DNA of 64,000 nt from Streptomyces carminius (GCF_002794255.1 NZ_PGGW01000069.1:124001-188000), one strand, 5' to 3'. Positions 1 through 8,510 are shown, counted from the stretch's first letter. A program made the numbers and translations. The notes: generated by a model not told the origin, from the sequence alone.

Positions 1-565
1 GGCCCGCCCCGGCAGCGAGGTGGAACTGCTGGCCGCCGCCTGCGAGGGAACGGTGGGAACCGCCCGCTCCGCGGCGTTCGTCACCGACGCGCTGCTGGCA
101 CCCGCGCCCGGCGGCGGACTGCGCGGGGAGGCGGCCGTCCGCTCGGACGTCGAGCCGGGGAAGCACCGGATCACCGTCGAGTGCGAGGGCGCGGGGAAGG
201 GCGCCGGGGCCGGGCTGACCGGTCTGGTGACCGTGAGCCCCACCGGCGGCCGCGACGGCGACGGGGCCACGGGTGAGCCCTCCGCCCACCCGTCGGCGGC
301 GCCCTCCACCGAACCTTCCGCCGATCCTCCCGCCGGCCCCTCCACGGGACTGCCGGAAGGTCCCGCCGAGAGCCCCGCCGAGAGCCCCGCCGAGAGCCCG
401 GTCGCCCCCGTGCCGGCCGGTGGCGGCGGCACCGCCGGGGACACCGGGCCCGGCTCCCTCCACACCGCCCTGGGCGCCGCCCTGGCGGGCGCGGCCGGTC
501 TGGTGGTGGCCTGGCGGGCGGTCCTGTCGCGGCGCCGGTCCCGTACCCGCGGCACCGACGGCTGA
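1..565 (+). CDS. C-terminal part of a membrane-anchored surface protein (5' end outside window)
   Basis: The frame is open back to the left edge, so only the last ~188 codons are visible. The visible part is a short globular region, then a Pro/Ser/Ala/Glu-rich stretch with the unit PAES three times in a row, then one hydrophobic segment of about 20 residues and an Arg-rich tail (RRRSR). That topology fits an exported protein held in the membrane, with the low-complexity stretch acting as a spacer. A sortase gene starts 11 bases after its stop, which suggests the two are co-transcribed and functionally linked. I see no LPXTG or LAXTG sorting motif before the hydrophobic segment, so direct sortase anchoring is unproven. 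The family of the N-terminal part cannot be judged here. Confidence 0.7.
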   Translation, partial: ARPGSEVELLAAACEGTVGTARSAAFVTDALLAPAPGGGLRGEAAVRSDVEPGKHRITVECEGAGKGAGAGLTGLVTVSPTGGRDGDGATGEPSAHPSAAPSTEPSADPPAGPSTGLPEGPAESPAESPAESPVAPVPAGGGGTAGDTGPGSLHTALGAALAGAAGLVVAWRAVLSRRRSRTRGTDG

Positions 566-576
566 CCGGGCCGGCC

Positions 577-1347
577 GTGTACGGCGGGTACGGCGGGTAC
601 GGCCGGACCACGGACGGGGAGCCGCGCGCCTCCGCCGCCGGCCGGCTGGCGGCCGCGGCGGTGTGGGCCGTGCTGCTGACCGCCGTGTGGCTGTGGGGGC
701 GGGAACTGTCCGACCCCGCCGCGGTGGCGCCGCCGGATCCGCGCCCGGGCAGCGGCGCCCGGCACGATCCGGCCGGCGATCCGGTCGGCGGTGCGGACGG
801 CGCCTTGGGCCGTACGCTGCCCGCCGCCCGCGCCCCGCTGCCGGTGGCCGAGCCGCGGCGCGTCGACATCGAGGCCGCCGGTGTCCACGCCCGGATCGTC
901 GAACGGGGCCTGGACAGCGACGGCGCGGTCCGGCCGCCGCCGATGGACACCCCCGGGGTGGTCGGCTGGTACCGGGACGGCCCGGAGCCGGGGACCGAGG
1001 GCGCGGCGCTGCTCGTGGGCCATGTGGACACCGACCGCGGCCCGGCGGTCTTCCACCGGCTGGCGTCGGTGCGGCCGGGTGACCGGGTGTACGTGACCCG
1101 CGCGGACGGCACGGTCGCCGAGTTCACGGCCGAGGACGTCTCGGTCGCCGAACGCGACGGCTTCGACCCGGCGCGGGTCTACGGCGTCCGGTCGCCCGGC
1201 CGTGCCGAGCTGCGGCTGATCACCTGTACCGGGGAATTCGACCGGGACAGCCGCTCCTACTCCGCCAACCTGGTGGTCTCCGCCTACCTCACCGGTGTCC
1301 GGCCCGCGCGGGAGCCGGACACCGGTGCGCTGGAGTGGCGGGGCTGA
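577..1347 (+). CDS. class F-like sortase (sortase E/F group)
   Basis: This is a 256-residue transpeptidase with one N-terminal membrane segment (residues ~24-42), a Pro/Gly-rich linker and a sortase beta-barrel domain. The catalytic triad can be read directly: His149 in LLVGHVDT, Cys217 in LITCTGEF and Arg226 in SRSYSAN. The LITC signature and small size fit the class E/F sortases of actinobacteria, which attach surface proteins to peptidoglycan through a Cys thioester intermediate. It starts with GTG 11 bases after the preceding membrane-anchored protein, so the two probably form an operon. It ends close to the convergent cbtA gene. Family assignment is firm; the exact class (E or F) and the substrate are inference. 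Confidence 0.85.
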   Translation: MYGGYGGYGRTTDGEPRASAAGRLAAAAVWAVLLTAVWLWGRELSDPAAVAPPDPRPGSGARHDPAGDPVGGADGALGRTLPAARAPLPVAEPRRVDIEAAGVHARIVERGLDSDGAVRPPPMDTPGVVGWYRDGPEPGTEGAALLVGHVDTDRGPAVFHRLASVRPGDRVYVTRADGTVAEFTAEDVSVAERDGFDPARVYGVRSPGRAELRLITCTGEFDRDSRSYSANLVVSAYLTGVRPAREPDTGALEWRG

Positions 1348-1375
1348 CAGGACTGACGGGACTGCCGGGGACGGC

Positions 1376-2182
1376 TCAGGTGCCCTTCCCCGCCGCGCCA
1401 CCGGCCCCCGCCGCCCGTGCCGCCCGCAGGCCGAGCAGGCCGAAGGCGATGCCCAGGGCCGCCCACAGCACGGCGTGGGAGGCCAGCGAGAGCATCCGGA
1501 AGTCCCACAGCAGCCGGGCGTCCACCGGCACCGGGTCGGGGTTGCCCGGCAGCAGGAACAGCGCCGCACCCGTGGCCACCACCACGCCGGCCACGGCGAG
1601 CTGACGCACCGGCGCCTCCCGGTCGGCCAGTCGCCGGTGGAGCTGCCGGGCGAGCAGCATGCCCAGCACTCCGACCGCCAGCGCGGCCAGCCACAGCACC
1701 TGGCGCTCCTGGACGGTGCCGCCGTCGCCGACACCCGGCGGGTTGGCCGGGTAGCGCAGTCCGGGCAGCAGGGACAGGGCCGTGAAGCCCGCTCCCGCCA
1801 GCAGCAGGGACCTGTTCCAGGGCCGCTCGGTCAGGGCGCCGGAGCGGTGGAGCAGGGCGTAGGCGACGGCGAAGAACACGCCCAGCGCCAGCCCGACGAC
1901 CACCGCGGTCACCACCAGCCCGAAGTGCTGGGTGCCGCGCGAGAACAGTTCCTCGTGATGGGCCGTCACGCCCGTGGCGTCGTGGGCGTGGGCGTGCCGT
2001 TCCGCCTCCTGCGCGATGGCCCGGTCCATCAGCGGTTCGGCCAGCAGCAGGGAGAACAGCCCGGCGGCCAGCCCGGCCGGACCGCCCGCGGCCAGCCCCC
2101 GCCTGAGCAGGGGCAGTACGGGACGGTCGGCGGTGCGGGCCGCGGGGTTCCGGACAGGATCCTGAGAGGTCACCGCGGTCAT
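1376..2182 (-). CDS. cbtA: CbtA family cobalt transporter subunit
   Basis: A 268-residue integral membrane protein with about five to six hydrophobic segments and a His-rich loop (HAHAHDATGVTAHH) after the first one. This matches the CbtA family, predicted cobalt-uptake components found with cobalamin genes. ATG at 2182 is chosen because it lies 13 bases after the cbtB stop; longer in-frame extensions run into cbtB. The pair cbtB-cbtA follows a cobalamin riboswitch, so expression should fall when B12 is plentiful. Cobalt transport is known for the family only by prediction and genomic context; the histidines are plausible metal ligands. Confidence 0.88.
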   Translation of the reverse strand: MTAVTSQDPVRNPAARTADRPVLPLLRRGLAAGGPAGLAAGLFSLLLAEPLMDRAIAQEAERHAHAHDATGVTAHHEELFSRGTQHFGLVVTAVVVGLALGVFFAVAYALLHRSGALTERPWNRSLLLAGAGFTALSLLPGLRYPANPPGVGDGGTVQERQVLWLAALAVGVLGMLLARQLHRRLADREAPVRQLAVAGVVVATGAALFLLPGNPDPVPVDARLLWDFRMLSLASHAVLWAALGIAFGLLGLRAARAAGAGGAAGKGT

Positions 2183-2195
2183 GATGCGGTTCCGC

Positions 2196-2429
2196 TCAGT
2201 GGCAGGGGGCACCGAACAGGTGCCGCCCGTCGTGTGCGAACTCGTGCAGGTACGAGCCGGTGGCGGAGACGAGCTGGCCGTTGTCCATGAAGACGGCGTA
2301 GAGCGCGATGAGCGCGACGACGGCCGCGGCTGCGGCGATCGCCCAGTCCCGGGCCCGGCCCGTGGCGTCGGCGACGGCGGCGCCGTCGGCCGGGATGCCT
2401 GCCGTGGTGCCGGCGGTGTGCGGGGACAT
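2196..2429 (-). CDS. cbtB: CbtB family cobalt transporter small subunit
   Basis: A 77-residue protein with a single membrane helix (residues ~29-47) and the family's C-terminal His motif (EFAHDGRHLFGAPCH), which is expected to bind cobalt. It is the first gene of the cbtBA pair and starts at ATG 2429 behind a strong AGGAGGAGG ribosome binding site. That site lies about 40 bases past the riboswitch, so ligand binding could control its exposure. Size, helix and C-terminal His motif fit CbtB well. It cannot work as a transporter alone; CbtA is the likely partner. Confidence 0.9.
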   Translation of the reverse strand: MSPHTAGTTAGIPADGAAVADATGRARDWAIAAAAAVVALIALYAVFMDNGQLVSATGSYLHEFAHDGRHLFGAPCH

Positions 2430-2470
2430 CCGCGTTTCCTCCTCCTGGGGTTTCCACGCCCCATTGACGG

Positions 2471-2575
2471 GAGAAGCGACGGGTCAGTTCCTGACTCCCC
2501 GGGCCCGTGGGGCCGCGGGTCACAGTGGCGGGACCGTCCCGGACTCGCACCGGGTTCCTGCGCACCGTCGCCTCG
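2471..2575 (-). promoter_or_regulatory. cobalamin (AdoCbl) riboswitch ahead of cbtBA
   Basis: Read on the minus strand this leader contains the B12-box signature GGTCCCGCCACTGTGA, preceded by the conserved CCGGTGCGAGTCCGGG element and followed by GAGTCAGGAACTGACCC. The outer P1 helix can be drawn between GCGACGG (about 2566-2572) and CCGTCGC (about 2475-2482). The cbtB ribosome binding site lies ~40 bases downstream, which fits translational repression by B12. Signature elements and target gene agree. Confidence 0.9.
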
Positions 2576-2673
2576 ATATGAAGATGTGCTCGATCGGAGG
2601 TTCCCAGCCCATCCGGGAGCTGTCAATGTGCCAGGATGGCCCGACCGGTTTGTGCCGATCCGAGGGGGAGTGG

Positions 2674-3747
2674 ATGGACGGCTTGTCGGCCGGCCGACGG
2701 CCCGGTGCCGCGCGGTTCCGGCGAGCGGCCCGGGGGGCCGCGGTGGGGATCCTGGTGCTGGTCACGGGCTGTTCCGGCCTTTTAGGGGGGAGTCCGCCCG
2801 AACGGCCGGACGGGTCCGGGGAGAAGGCGGCCCCGGTGGGGCAGCGGCCCGCCGGGCAGGTCCCGTACTGGGTGGACCCCGGGGGGACGGCCGCCCGGCG
2901 GCTGGCCGAACTGCGCCGCGCCGGGCGGGAGGAGGAGGCCGGGCTGCTCGAGCGGATCGCCGCCCAGCCCGTCGCCGAGTGGATCGGCGCCGACGATCCC
3001 GAGGGGCGGACCAGAGAGCTCACCGAGGCCGCGGAGCGGGCGGACCGCACCGCCCTGCTGGTCCTCTACAACATCCCGCACCGCGACTGCGGCCAGTACT
3101 CGCAGGGGGGTGCGGCGGACGGCGACGCCTACCGGGCCTGGCTCGGCGCTGTGGCCGAGGGCATCGGGGACCGGTCCGCCACGGTGATCGTCGAGCCCGA
3201 CGCGCTGCCGCACGTCCTGGACGGCTGCACTCCCGGGGAGTTCCACGAGGAGCGGTACGCGCTGCTGAACGAGACCGTGCGGCGGCTCAAGGACCTCCCG
3301 GGGACGACGGTCTACCTGGACGCGGGCAACCCGAGCTGGATCCGGGACCCCGGCGCGATGGCCGGGGCACTGCGGCGGGCGGGTGCCGACCGTGCGGACG
3401 GCTTCGCGCTCAACGTCTCCAACTACCGGACCACCGGGGAGAACGTCGCCTACGGCAGGCGGTTGTCGGCGCTGCTCGGCGGCAAGCACTTCGTGATCGA
3501 CACCAGCCGCAACGGCAACGGACCGGCCGACGGGGCCGGGGACGGCGGGGACGCCGAAAGCTGGTGCAATCCGCCGGGCCGGGCACTGGGCGAGGCGCCG
3601 ACGACGGACACCGGCGAGGAACTGGTGGACGCCTATCTGTGGATCAAGCGCCCCGGGGAGTCGGACGGCACCTGCAAGGGCGGCCCCGAGGCGGGCGCGT
3701 GGTGGGAGAAGTACGCGCTCGAACTGGCCCGCAACGCGGGGGAGTAG
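2674..3747 (+). CDS. cslZ: GH6 family lipoprotein glucanase, CslZ-like
   Basis: A 357-residue glycoside hydrolase family 6 enzyme (beta-1,4-glucanase). The N terminus has basic residues, a hydrophobic helix and a lipobox (LVTGC, Cys near residue 32), so it should be a membrane-bound lipoprotein outside the cell. GH6 landmarks are visible: YNIPHRDCGQYSQGG with the acid Asp, VEPDALPHVL, DTSRNGNG and WIKRPGESDG. There is no cellulose-binding module. ATG 2674 has GAGGGGGAG just upstream; the longer open frame overlaps the riboswitch and is unlikely. It converges on glxA-cslA, the synteny known from Streptomyces, where CslZ trims the CslA glycan at hyphal tips. The name rests on that context. Confidence 0.85.
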   Translation: MDGLSAGRRPGAARFRRAARGAAVGILVLVTGCSGLLGGSPPERPDGSGEKAAPVGQRPAGQVPYWVDPGGTAARRLAELRRAGREEEAGLLERIAAQPVAEWIGADDPEGRTRELTEAAERADRTALLVLYNIPHRDCGQYSQGGAADGDAYRAWLGAVAEGIGDRSATVIVEPDALPHVLDGCTPGEFHEERYALLNETVRRLKDLPGTTVYLDAGNPSWIRDPGAMAGALRRAGADRADGFALNVSNYRTTGENVAYGRRLSALLGGKHFVIDTSRNGNGPADGAGDGGDAESWCNPPGRALGEAPTTDTGEELVDAYLWIKRPGESDGTCKGGPEAGAWWEKYALELARNAGE

Positions 3748-3759
3748 AACACCGTGCCG

Positions 3760-3802
3760 GCCGTGTGCCGGAGGCGCGCCCGGCGCGCGTCCGGCACACG
3801 GC
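3760..3802. terminator. bidirectional terminator hairpin between cslZ and glxA
   Basis: A perfect 13-bp stem (GCCGTGTGCCGGA at 3760-3772 against its complement at 3790-3802) encloses a GC-rich loop. It lies between two convergent stops (3747 and 3811), so it can serve both transcripts. Confidence 0.75.
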
Positions 3803-3810
3803 CCGGTGGC

Positions 3811-5787
3811 TCAGTCGGCGGCGACGGTGACCGGCTCCGCGTCCGGCGAGACCGGGACCTTCACCCACACCGACTCGGACGGGACGCCCTCGCCGTCCAG
3901 CACGTTCAGCATGTAGTAGCCCGGGGGCACCAGGGACGGGTCGTCCGGGAGGGTGAACGTCAGCCCGTCCGCCGTCCGCTCGAACTCCAGGGCGACGGAG
4001 CGCTGCTCGACGTTGGTGACATGGGTGAAGGAGCCGGGCCGGACCAGCCGGGCGGTCCGCACCCTCGCCGCGTCCTCCGAGGCGAACGTCACCTTCCCGC
4101 CGAGCTCCACCGTCCGCGGCTCGCCGGTGCCGCGCAGCTCGGGCCGTTTCCCCCGGAAGAGGTACGGCGGCGAGTAGAGGTCGATCTGCTGCTGGAACTC
4201 GCCCGGCCGGGTGTCGGCCTTGTCGGCGAACAGCGAGTCCGAGCCGAAGGTCATCACCCGGCCGTCGGGCAGCAGCAGCGCGCCGGAGTGGTAGTTGCGG
4301 CCCACCAGCGGATCGGCGACCGTGCGGGCGGTGTCCGTCCTCGCGTCGTACAGCCCGGCCCGCAGCACGTCGGAGCCGCCGCGGCCGCGGTAGCCGCCGG
4401 AGCCGTTGGTGGTCAGCACGGTGTCGTCGGGCAGGATCACGCTGCTGGGGTAGCGGACCGGCGCGTACAGGTCCGGGCCGGGGGTGAACCGCGGCTCGGG
4501 CTCGGTGAGGTCCACGATGCCGGTCCGGGCCGTGGCCCTGCGGCTCTCGCCGACCCCGCCGCCGCCGAGCACCATGTAGCGCTGTTCCTGCGCGGGGGGC
4601 AGCAGCACCGACATGGAGGTCTCCAGGACGTCCGGGTCCCCGAGGCCGGGCACCTCCCGGAACTCGTTGCTCTCCAGGTCCCACAGGCCGGGGGTGCGGC
4701 CCTCGTCGGCGGGGCCGTACCCGGCGTTGGAGCCGGTGTAGAGGATCCTGCCGCCGGCGGCGAGGAAGAGGGCGGGATAGGTGGGGAAGAAGCGCTCCTC
4801 GGGCAGGTAGGACCACTTCTGCGTCTCCGGGTCGTAGATCTCGTTCCTGCCGGGGACGACCTGGCCGATCTCGTCCAGCCCGGAGACCGACAGGACGCTG
4901 CCGTCCGCCAGGGTGGTCAGGGTCGGGTACCAGCGGGCCTCGTTCATCGGGTCGACCCCGACGTACCGCTCGGCCACCGGGTCGAACTCGTAGGAGTCCC
5001 TGATGCCCTGGAAGTCCTTCTTGTCGAAGGAGAGCTTCTGGGCGATGCCGTAGACGTTCCGCCGGTCGTCGCCCTTCAGACCGTGGACGCGGTACTGGTC
5101 CTGGGTGCCGGTCTGGTGCCTCCTCCCCTTCTTCAGGGCCTCCACGTAGACCCGGGCGGTGCTGACGGTGACCGTCACCTTCCCCGTCCCGGGTGCGGTG
5201 GTCTTCCCGGCGCGCGGCACCACGACCGGGGCCTGGGAGGCGAAGGTCTTCCCGTTGGCGCGGCCGGTGAAGCGGGTGCCGGCCGGGAGGGTCACCGGCT
5301 TGTCCGGGTCCTCGTTGTGGACGGTCATCAGGCCGCCGGCCTTCTCCACGTCGCCCTCGAGGGTCTCGTAGCGCTGGGTACCGCCGGCCACCAGCAGCCT
5401 CCCGTCGGGCAGCTGGGTGTGCCCGGCGCAGAACAGGTCCTTGGGCGTGGGGATGTTCGCGAAGGTGTTCTTCTCCGGGTCCCACAGCACCGTGCGGAAG
5501 GTCTTGGCCCGGAACTGCTCGGCGTCGTTGCCGGACCCCGCGATCAGCAGCACCTTGCCGGTGTGCAGCAGCGCCGCGTGGATGGTGTTGACGCGGTACC
5601 TCTCCGGGACGTCCACGGTCCTCCAGTGGCCGTTGGCCGCCTTGTACCCGGGCTGGTTGATCCGGTGGTCGTGCCAGGCCTCGCCGCCGAAGCGGTAGAG
5701 GGCCGGACCGTTGGCTCCGGCGAGTGCGGCGACGACCGCCGAGGCGATGGCGATCCGGCGGAAGCGGCGGCTCGGGCGGTACGTCAT
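3811..5787 (-). CDS. glxA: GlxA mono-copper radical oxidase (galactose-oxidase-like)
   Basis: A 658-residue secreted or membrane-tethered oxidase with an N-terminal hydrophobic segment (residues ~11-25), a Kelch-type beta-propeller and a C-terminal Ig-like domain (DUF1929 type). Copper-radical cofactor residues are visible: Cys120 in DLFCAGH for the Cys-Tyr crosslink, Tyr in ARWYPTLT, and the Tyr-His pair in GRNYHSGALLLPDGR. In Streptomyces GlxA oxidises the glycan made by CslA and is needed for its deposition at growing tips. ATG 5787 overlaps the cslA stop as ATGA, so the two are translationally coupled. Assignment is firm; substrate chemistry is family knowledge. Confidence 0.95.
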   Translation of the reverse strand: MTYRPSRRFRRIAIASAVVAALAGANGPALYRFGGEAWHDHRINQPGYKAANGHWRTVDVPERYRVNTIHAALLHTGKVLLIAGSGNDAEQFRAKTFRTVLWDPEKNTFANIPTPKDLFCAGHTQLPDGRLLVAGGTQRYETLEGDVEKAGGLMTVHNEDPDKPVTLPAGTRFTGRANGKTFASQAPVVVPRAGKTTAPGTGKVTVTVSTARVYVEALKKGRRHQTGTQDQYRVHGLKGDDRRNVYGIAQKLSFDKKDFQGIRDSYEFDPVAERYVGVDPMNEARWYPTLTTLADGSVLSVSGLDEIGQVVPGRNEIYDPETQKWSYLPEERFFPTYPALFLAAGGRILYTGSNAGYGPADEGRTPGLWDLESNEFREVPGLGDPDVLETSMSVLLPPAQEQRYMVLGGGGVGESRRATARTGIVDLTEPEPRFTPGPDLYAPVRYPSSVILPDDTVLTTNGSGGYRGRGGSDVLRAGLYDARTDTARTVADPLVGRNYHSGALLLPDGRVMTFGSDSLFADKADTRPGEFQQQIDLYSPPYLFRGKRPELRGTGEPRTVELGGKVTFASEDAARVRTARLVRPGSFTHVTNVEQRSVALEFERTADGLTFTLPDDPSLVPPGYYMLNVLDGEGVPSESVWVKVPVSPDAEPVTVAAD

Positions 5788-7739
5788 CGGTGCTCTCCCC
5801 CGGGAACGGTCTGCAGGGCCTCGCGGGCCGGGGCGGGCGCGGCGGCCGTACCCGCCGGGGCGTCCGGGGCGTCCGGGGCGGGCAGTCTTCTCCGGCTTCT
5901 CCGGCTTCTCCGGCTGTCGCGTTCCCGCCACAGGGTCCAGCGCCAGACGGCGACCGGCGCCGCGGTGATCAGCAGGGCGAGCGCGGCCCAGGTGGTCATC
6001 GCGGGGTGGTCGTGGCCCAGATGGAAGGAGCCGGCCAGCGAACCGCCGAACACGGCGGCGAAGAACAGATGTATCCGGAAGGTGCCGAACAGGGTGTCCG
6101 GACTGGCGGAGTCGCCCTTGGGGGTCACCACGAAACCGCTCCTGCGGCGCAGCACCGCGTCCAGCAGCGAGCGTGCGTACACCGGCGCGGAGAGCGCCGA
6201 CATCACCATGCCCGCGACACCGCCGGAGCCCTCCGGCTCGTGGGGGGAGACGTTGTGCCGCCGGTTCCAGACGTACAGGCCGATCTGGAGGGCGGAGGCG
6301 TTGCCGTAGAGCATCATCCAGATCACCGGGTCGATCCGGACCCCGGAGGCGCCCAGCCCCAGGAAGAGCGCGCAGCTCAGCGCGGCCAGGATCCAGTTGA
6401 GCGCGGACATCGGGTAGAAGACGACCAGCAGCGTGTAGTTGAGCAGCTTGCCGGGCGGCAGGGTGAAGGGCGCCTTCCAGAACTGCCCGAGGACGGTCTC
6501 GTAGGTGCCGCGGCTCCAGCGGAGCTGCTGGGTGAAGAAGTCCGTCCAGGAGGTCGGGCCCTCTCCGACGGCGAGTACGTCCGGGGTGTAGACCGAGCGC
6601 CAGGTGCGGCCGGTGCGCGGGTTGCGCGCCCGGTGCATCTCGAAGCCGGTGGCCATGTCCTCGGTGATGGAGTCGTACAGGCCGCCGATCTGCTGCAGCG
6701 CGCTGATCCGCACCGCGTTGCTGGTCCCCACGAACATCGGCGCGCCGTAGCGGTTGCCGGCCCGCTGGATCAGGGCGTGGAAGAGGAACTGCTGGCTCTC
6801 CGCGGCCTTGGTGACGAAGGTGTCGTAGTTGCCGTACACCTGCGGGCCGACGACGAAGCCGACGTCCGGGTCGCGGAAGTAGCCGAGCATCCGCTCCAGG
6901 TAGTTGGGCAGCGGCACGTGGTCGGTGTCCACCGAGGCGAAGAAGTCGTAGCCGTCGCCGTGTGCCGCCAGCCAGGCGTTGTAGTTGCCGTGCTTCGTCT
7001 TCGCGCGGTGCGGGCCCCTGGCCCGGTTCCACTCGGCGACGCCCCTGCGGGAGAAGTGGCGCACGCCCAGACGCGCGCAGACCTCCTTCACCTCCGGATC
7101 GTCGCCCTCGTCGAGCAGCCAGACGTGCACCGTCCCCCGGTGGCGGACCCGCACGGCCGCCTCCAGGGTCCTGGTGACCATCTCCAGCGGTTCCTTGCCG
7201 GGCACGAAGGAGGTCAGGAAGGCGACCCGGGTGCCGGACTCGGGCACCACCGGTACCGGGTCGCGGGCCACCAGGGTGGCGTGCGCGTTGGAGAGGACGT
7301 TGAGGGTGCGGAACAGTTCGATCAGCCCGATCGAGACCAGCATCACGACGTCGAGCCTGAGGACCAGGTCGGAGACCGCGCCGTCGTCGCGCCTGGTCCA
7401 GTGGCCGGGCTGCAGCAGCCAGACCAGCAGTCCGAGGGAGACCAGCGGCGCGGCGCCCAGCAGCAGGGCGGCGCCGATCCGGTGCGGTTCCCGGGCGAGC
7501 AGGCCGCGGTAGCGCACCCGGTACGGCCGGTTTGGATCCGGCCGGGTGAGCGGACCGGCGAGCCGGCTGTGGTGCTCGTAGTCGTAGCGCGGTGGCGCCT
7601 CGTGCCACCGCGCCCCTCCGCCGCGGTCGCCGGTCTCCCGGCCGTGGTGGAGCCGGCGGGGTACTCGCAGGGTGACCGTCCGGGACGGATCCGGGGCAGG
7701 CCGTTGCGGCTGCCCGGCGCCAGCAGGCGTCGGCGTCAT
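5784..7739 (-). CDS. cslA: CslA cellulose-synthase-like glycosyltransferase (GT2)
   Basis: A ~651-residue membrane glycosyltransferase family 2 protein. Two N-terminal membrane helices precede the catalytic domain with the D...DTD...TED...QQLRW series (SVDTDHVPLP, SITEDMATG, QQLRWSRGTYE), followed by several C-terminal helices. This is the processive beta-glycan synthase layout. In Streptomyces CslA works at hyphal tips with GlxA. ATG 7739 gives the N terminus MTPTPAG; longer frames run into the upstream heptamer repeat and are rejected. The C-terminal tail has a repeated Arg-Arg-Ser stretch and an Ala/Pro-rich end. It overlaps glxA by four bases. Confidence 0.94.
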   Translation of the reverse strand: MTPTPAGAGQPQRPAPDPSRTVTLRVPRRLHHGRETGDRGGGARWHEAPPRYDYEHHSRLAGPLTRPDPNRPYRVRYRGLLAREPHRIGAALLLGAAPLVSLGLLVWLLQPGHWTRRDDGAVSDLVLRLDVVMLVSIGLIELFRTLNVLSNAHATLVARDPVPVVPESGTRVAFLTSFVPGKEPLEMVTRTLEAAVRVRHRGTVHVWLLDEGDDPEVKEVCARLGVRHFSRRGVAEWNRARGPHRAKTKHGNYNAWLAAHGDGYDFFASVDTDHVPLPNYLERMLGYFRDPDVGFVVGPQVYGNYDTFVTKAAESQQFLFHALIQRAGNRYGAPMFVGTSNAVRISALQQIGGLYDSITEDMATGFEMHRARNPRTGRTWRSVYTPDVLAVGEGPTSWTDFFTQQLRWSRGTYETVLGQFWKAPFTLPPGKLLNYTLLVVFYPMSALNWILAALSCALFLGLGASGVRIDPVIWMMLYGNASALQIGLYVWNRRHNVSPHEPEGSGGVAGMVMSALSAPVYARSLLDAVLRRRSGFVVTPKGDSASPDTLFGTFRIHLFFAAVFGGSLAGSFHLGHDHPAMTTWAALALLITAAPVAVWRWTLWRERDSRRSRRSRRRLPAPDAPDAPAGTAAAPAPAREALQTVPGGEHR

Positions 7740-8170
7740 GACTTCGAACCCCCCGCGCGCGGCGGACCGCGCGCCCTCGACTGATGCCCCGCGCTCCGGC
7801 TCCCCTGCCATGGCGCGGTGCACTTCGGTACGTGTTCCCGTGACTGCGGGGCTTCCGCGCCGCGGCCCGGGGCCTCCCGCCCCCGGTCTCCCCGCCGGAG
7901 GCGATGTCTTTCGGCCTTCGGCCTTCGGCCTTCGGCCTTCGGCCTTCGGCCTTCGGCCGGAAGGCGGTGACCGGCCGGCCACCCCCGCCCCGGACGGCGG
8001 GACCCATGATGGCAGCAGGTCACCTGCTCACAACAGAGCGTGATCGAAAGTGTCGGACCGGGAGCGGAACCTTCCGCCACCCGAGCGAGTCGGACCGGAC
8101 CGGGGTTGAAGAGCCGGGTACGAGGTACCCGGAGCCGGAATCCCCGGACCACGGAGGCTGTCGTTCCGCC
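7740..8170. other. cslA upstream region without a convincing gene
   Basis: About 430 bases between cslA and a possible small gene. It holds a heptamer tandem repeat (7910-7965) and should contain the cslA promoter. Open frames crossing it on both strands are low-complexity products of the repeat or of high GC. Confidence 0.6.
7910..7965. repeat. tandem repeat, eight perfect copies of TTCGGCC
   Basis: Eight uninterrupted copies of the 7-base unit TTCGGCC fill 56 bases, about 170 bases upstream of the cslA start. No copy differs. The unit length is not a multiple of three, so expansion would shift any frame crossing it; a non-coding or promoter-spacing role is more likely than a coding one. 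Confidence 0.97.
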
Positions 8171-8320
8171 ATGTATGACACAGTGCAACCGGAAGCCGAC
8201 GGACTGCCCGCACCGGTGCGGGCGCTCGACGAGCCGGCCCTTCCGCCGCCGCCCCTGCGGCTGGCCGGGGACGGCGACGAGGACGAGGGCGAGCAGCACA
8301 TCTGCCGGGGCATCGACTGA
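8171..8320 (+). CDS. possible 49-residue acidic small protein
   Basis: A short open frame begins with ATG at 8171 and ends with TGA at 8318. Third positions are mostly G/C after the first dozen codons, as in real genes here. The product is Pro-rich in the middle and acidic near the end (GDGDEDEGEQH). I recognise no domain and see no strong ribosome binding site, so it may be spurious. It lies upstream of and divergent from cslA. Confidence 0.35.
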   Translation: MYDTVQPEADGLPAPVRALDEPALPPPPLRLAGDGDEDEGEQHICRGID

Positions 8321-8392
8321 TCCGGGCGGCCGCACCGCCTCCGTGCCGGAGCCGCCGGTCCCGCGGCACGGGCGGTCCCGCTGCACGGGAAA

Positions 8393-8430
8393 CGCTCCGG
8401 CCCCACCGCGGAGGCGGTGGGGCCGGAGCG
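8393..8430. terminator. strong hairpin 3' of tRNA-Lys
   Basis: A perfect 17-bp stem with a 4-base loop (left arm 8393-8409, right arm 8414-8430) begins seven bases past the 3' end of the minus-strand tRNA. Position and strength fit a terminator. Confidence 0.8.
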
Positions 8431-8436
8431 AACGGG

Positions 8437-8510
8437 TGCGCCGCCAGGGACTCGAACCCCGGACCCGCTGATTAAGAGTCAGCTGCTCTAACCAACTGAG
8501 CTAGCGGCGC
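8437..8510 (-). tRNA. tRNA-Lys (anticodon CTT)
   Basis: A 74-nt cloverleaf on the minus strand: acceptor GCGCCGC/GCGGCGC, D-arm GCTCAGTTGGTTAGAGC, anticodon loop CTCTTAA giving CTT, and T-arm GGGGTTCGAGTCCC. The discriminator is A and CCA is not encoded. Two near-identical copies lie at 10828 and 25325. Confidence 0.97.

Noticed and set aside
3754..7784. Long plus-strand frames opposite glxA and cslA
   Set aside because: Low-complexity translations fully opposite firmly identified genes.
7910..7965. CRISPR-like array
   Set aside because: Units are seven bases with no spacers, so this is a simple tandem repeat.
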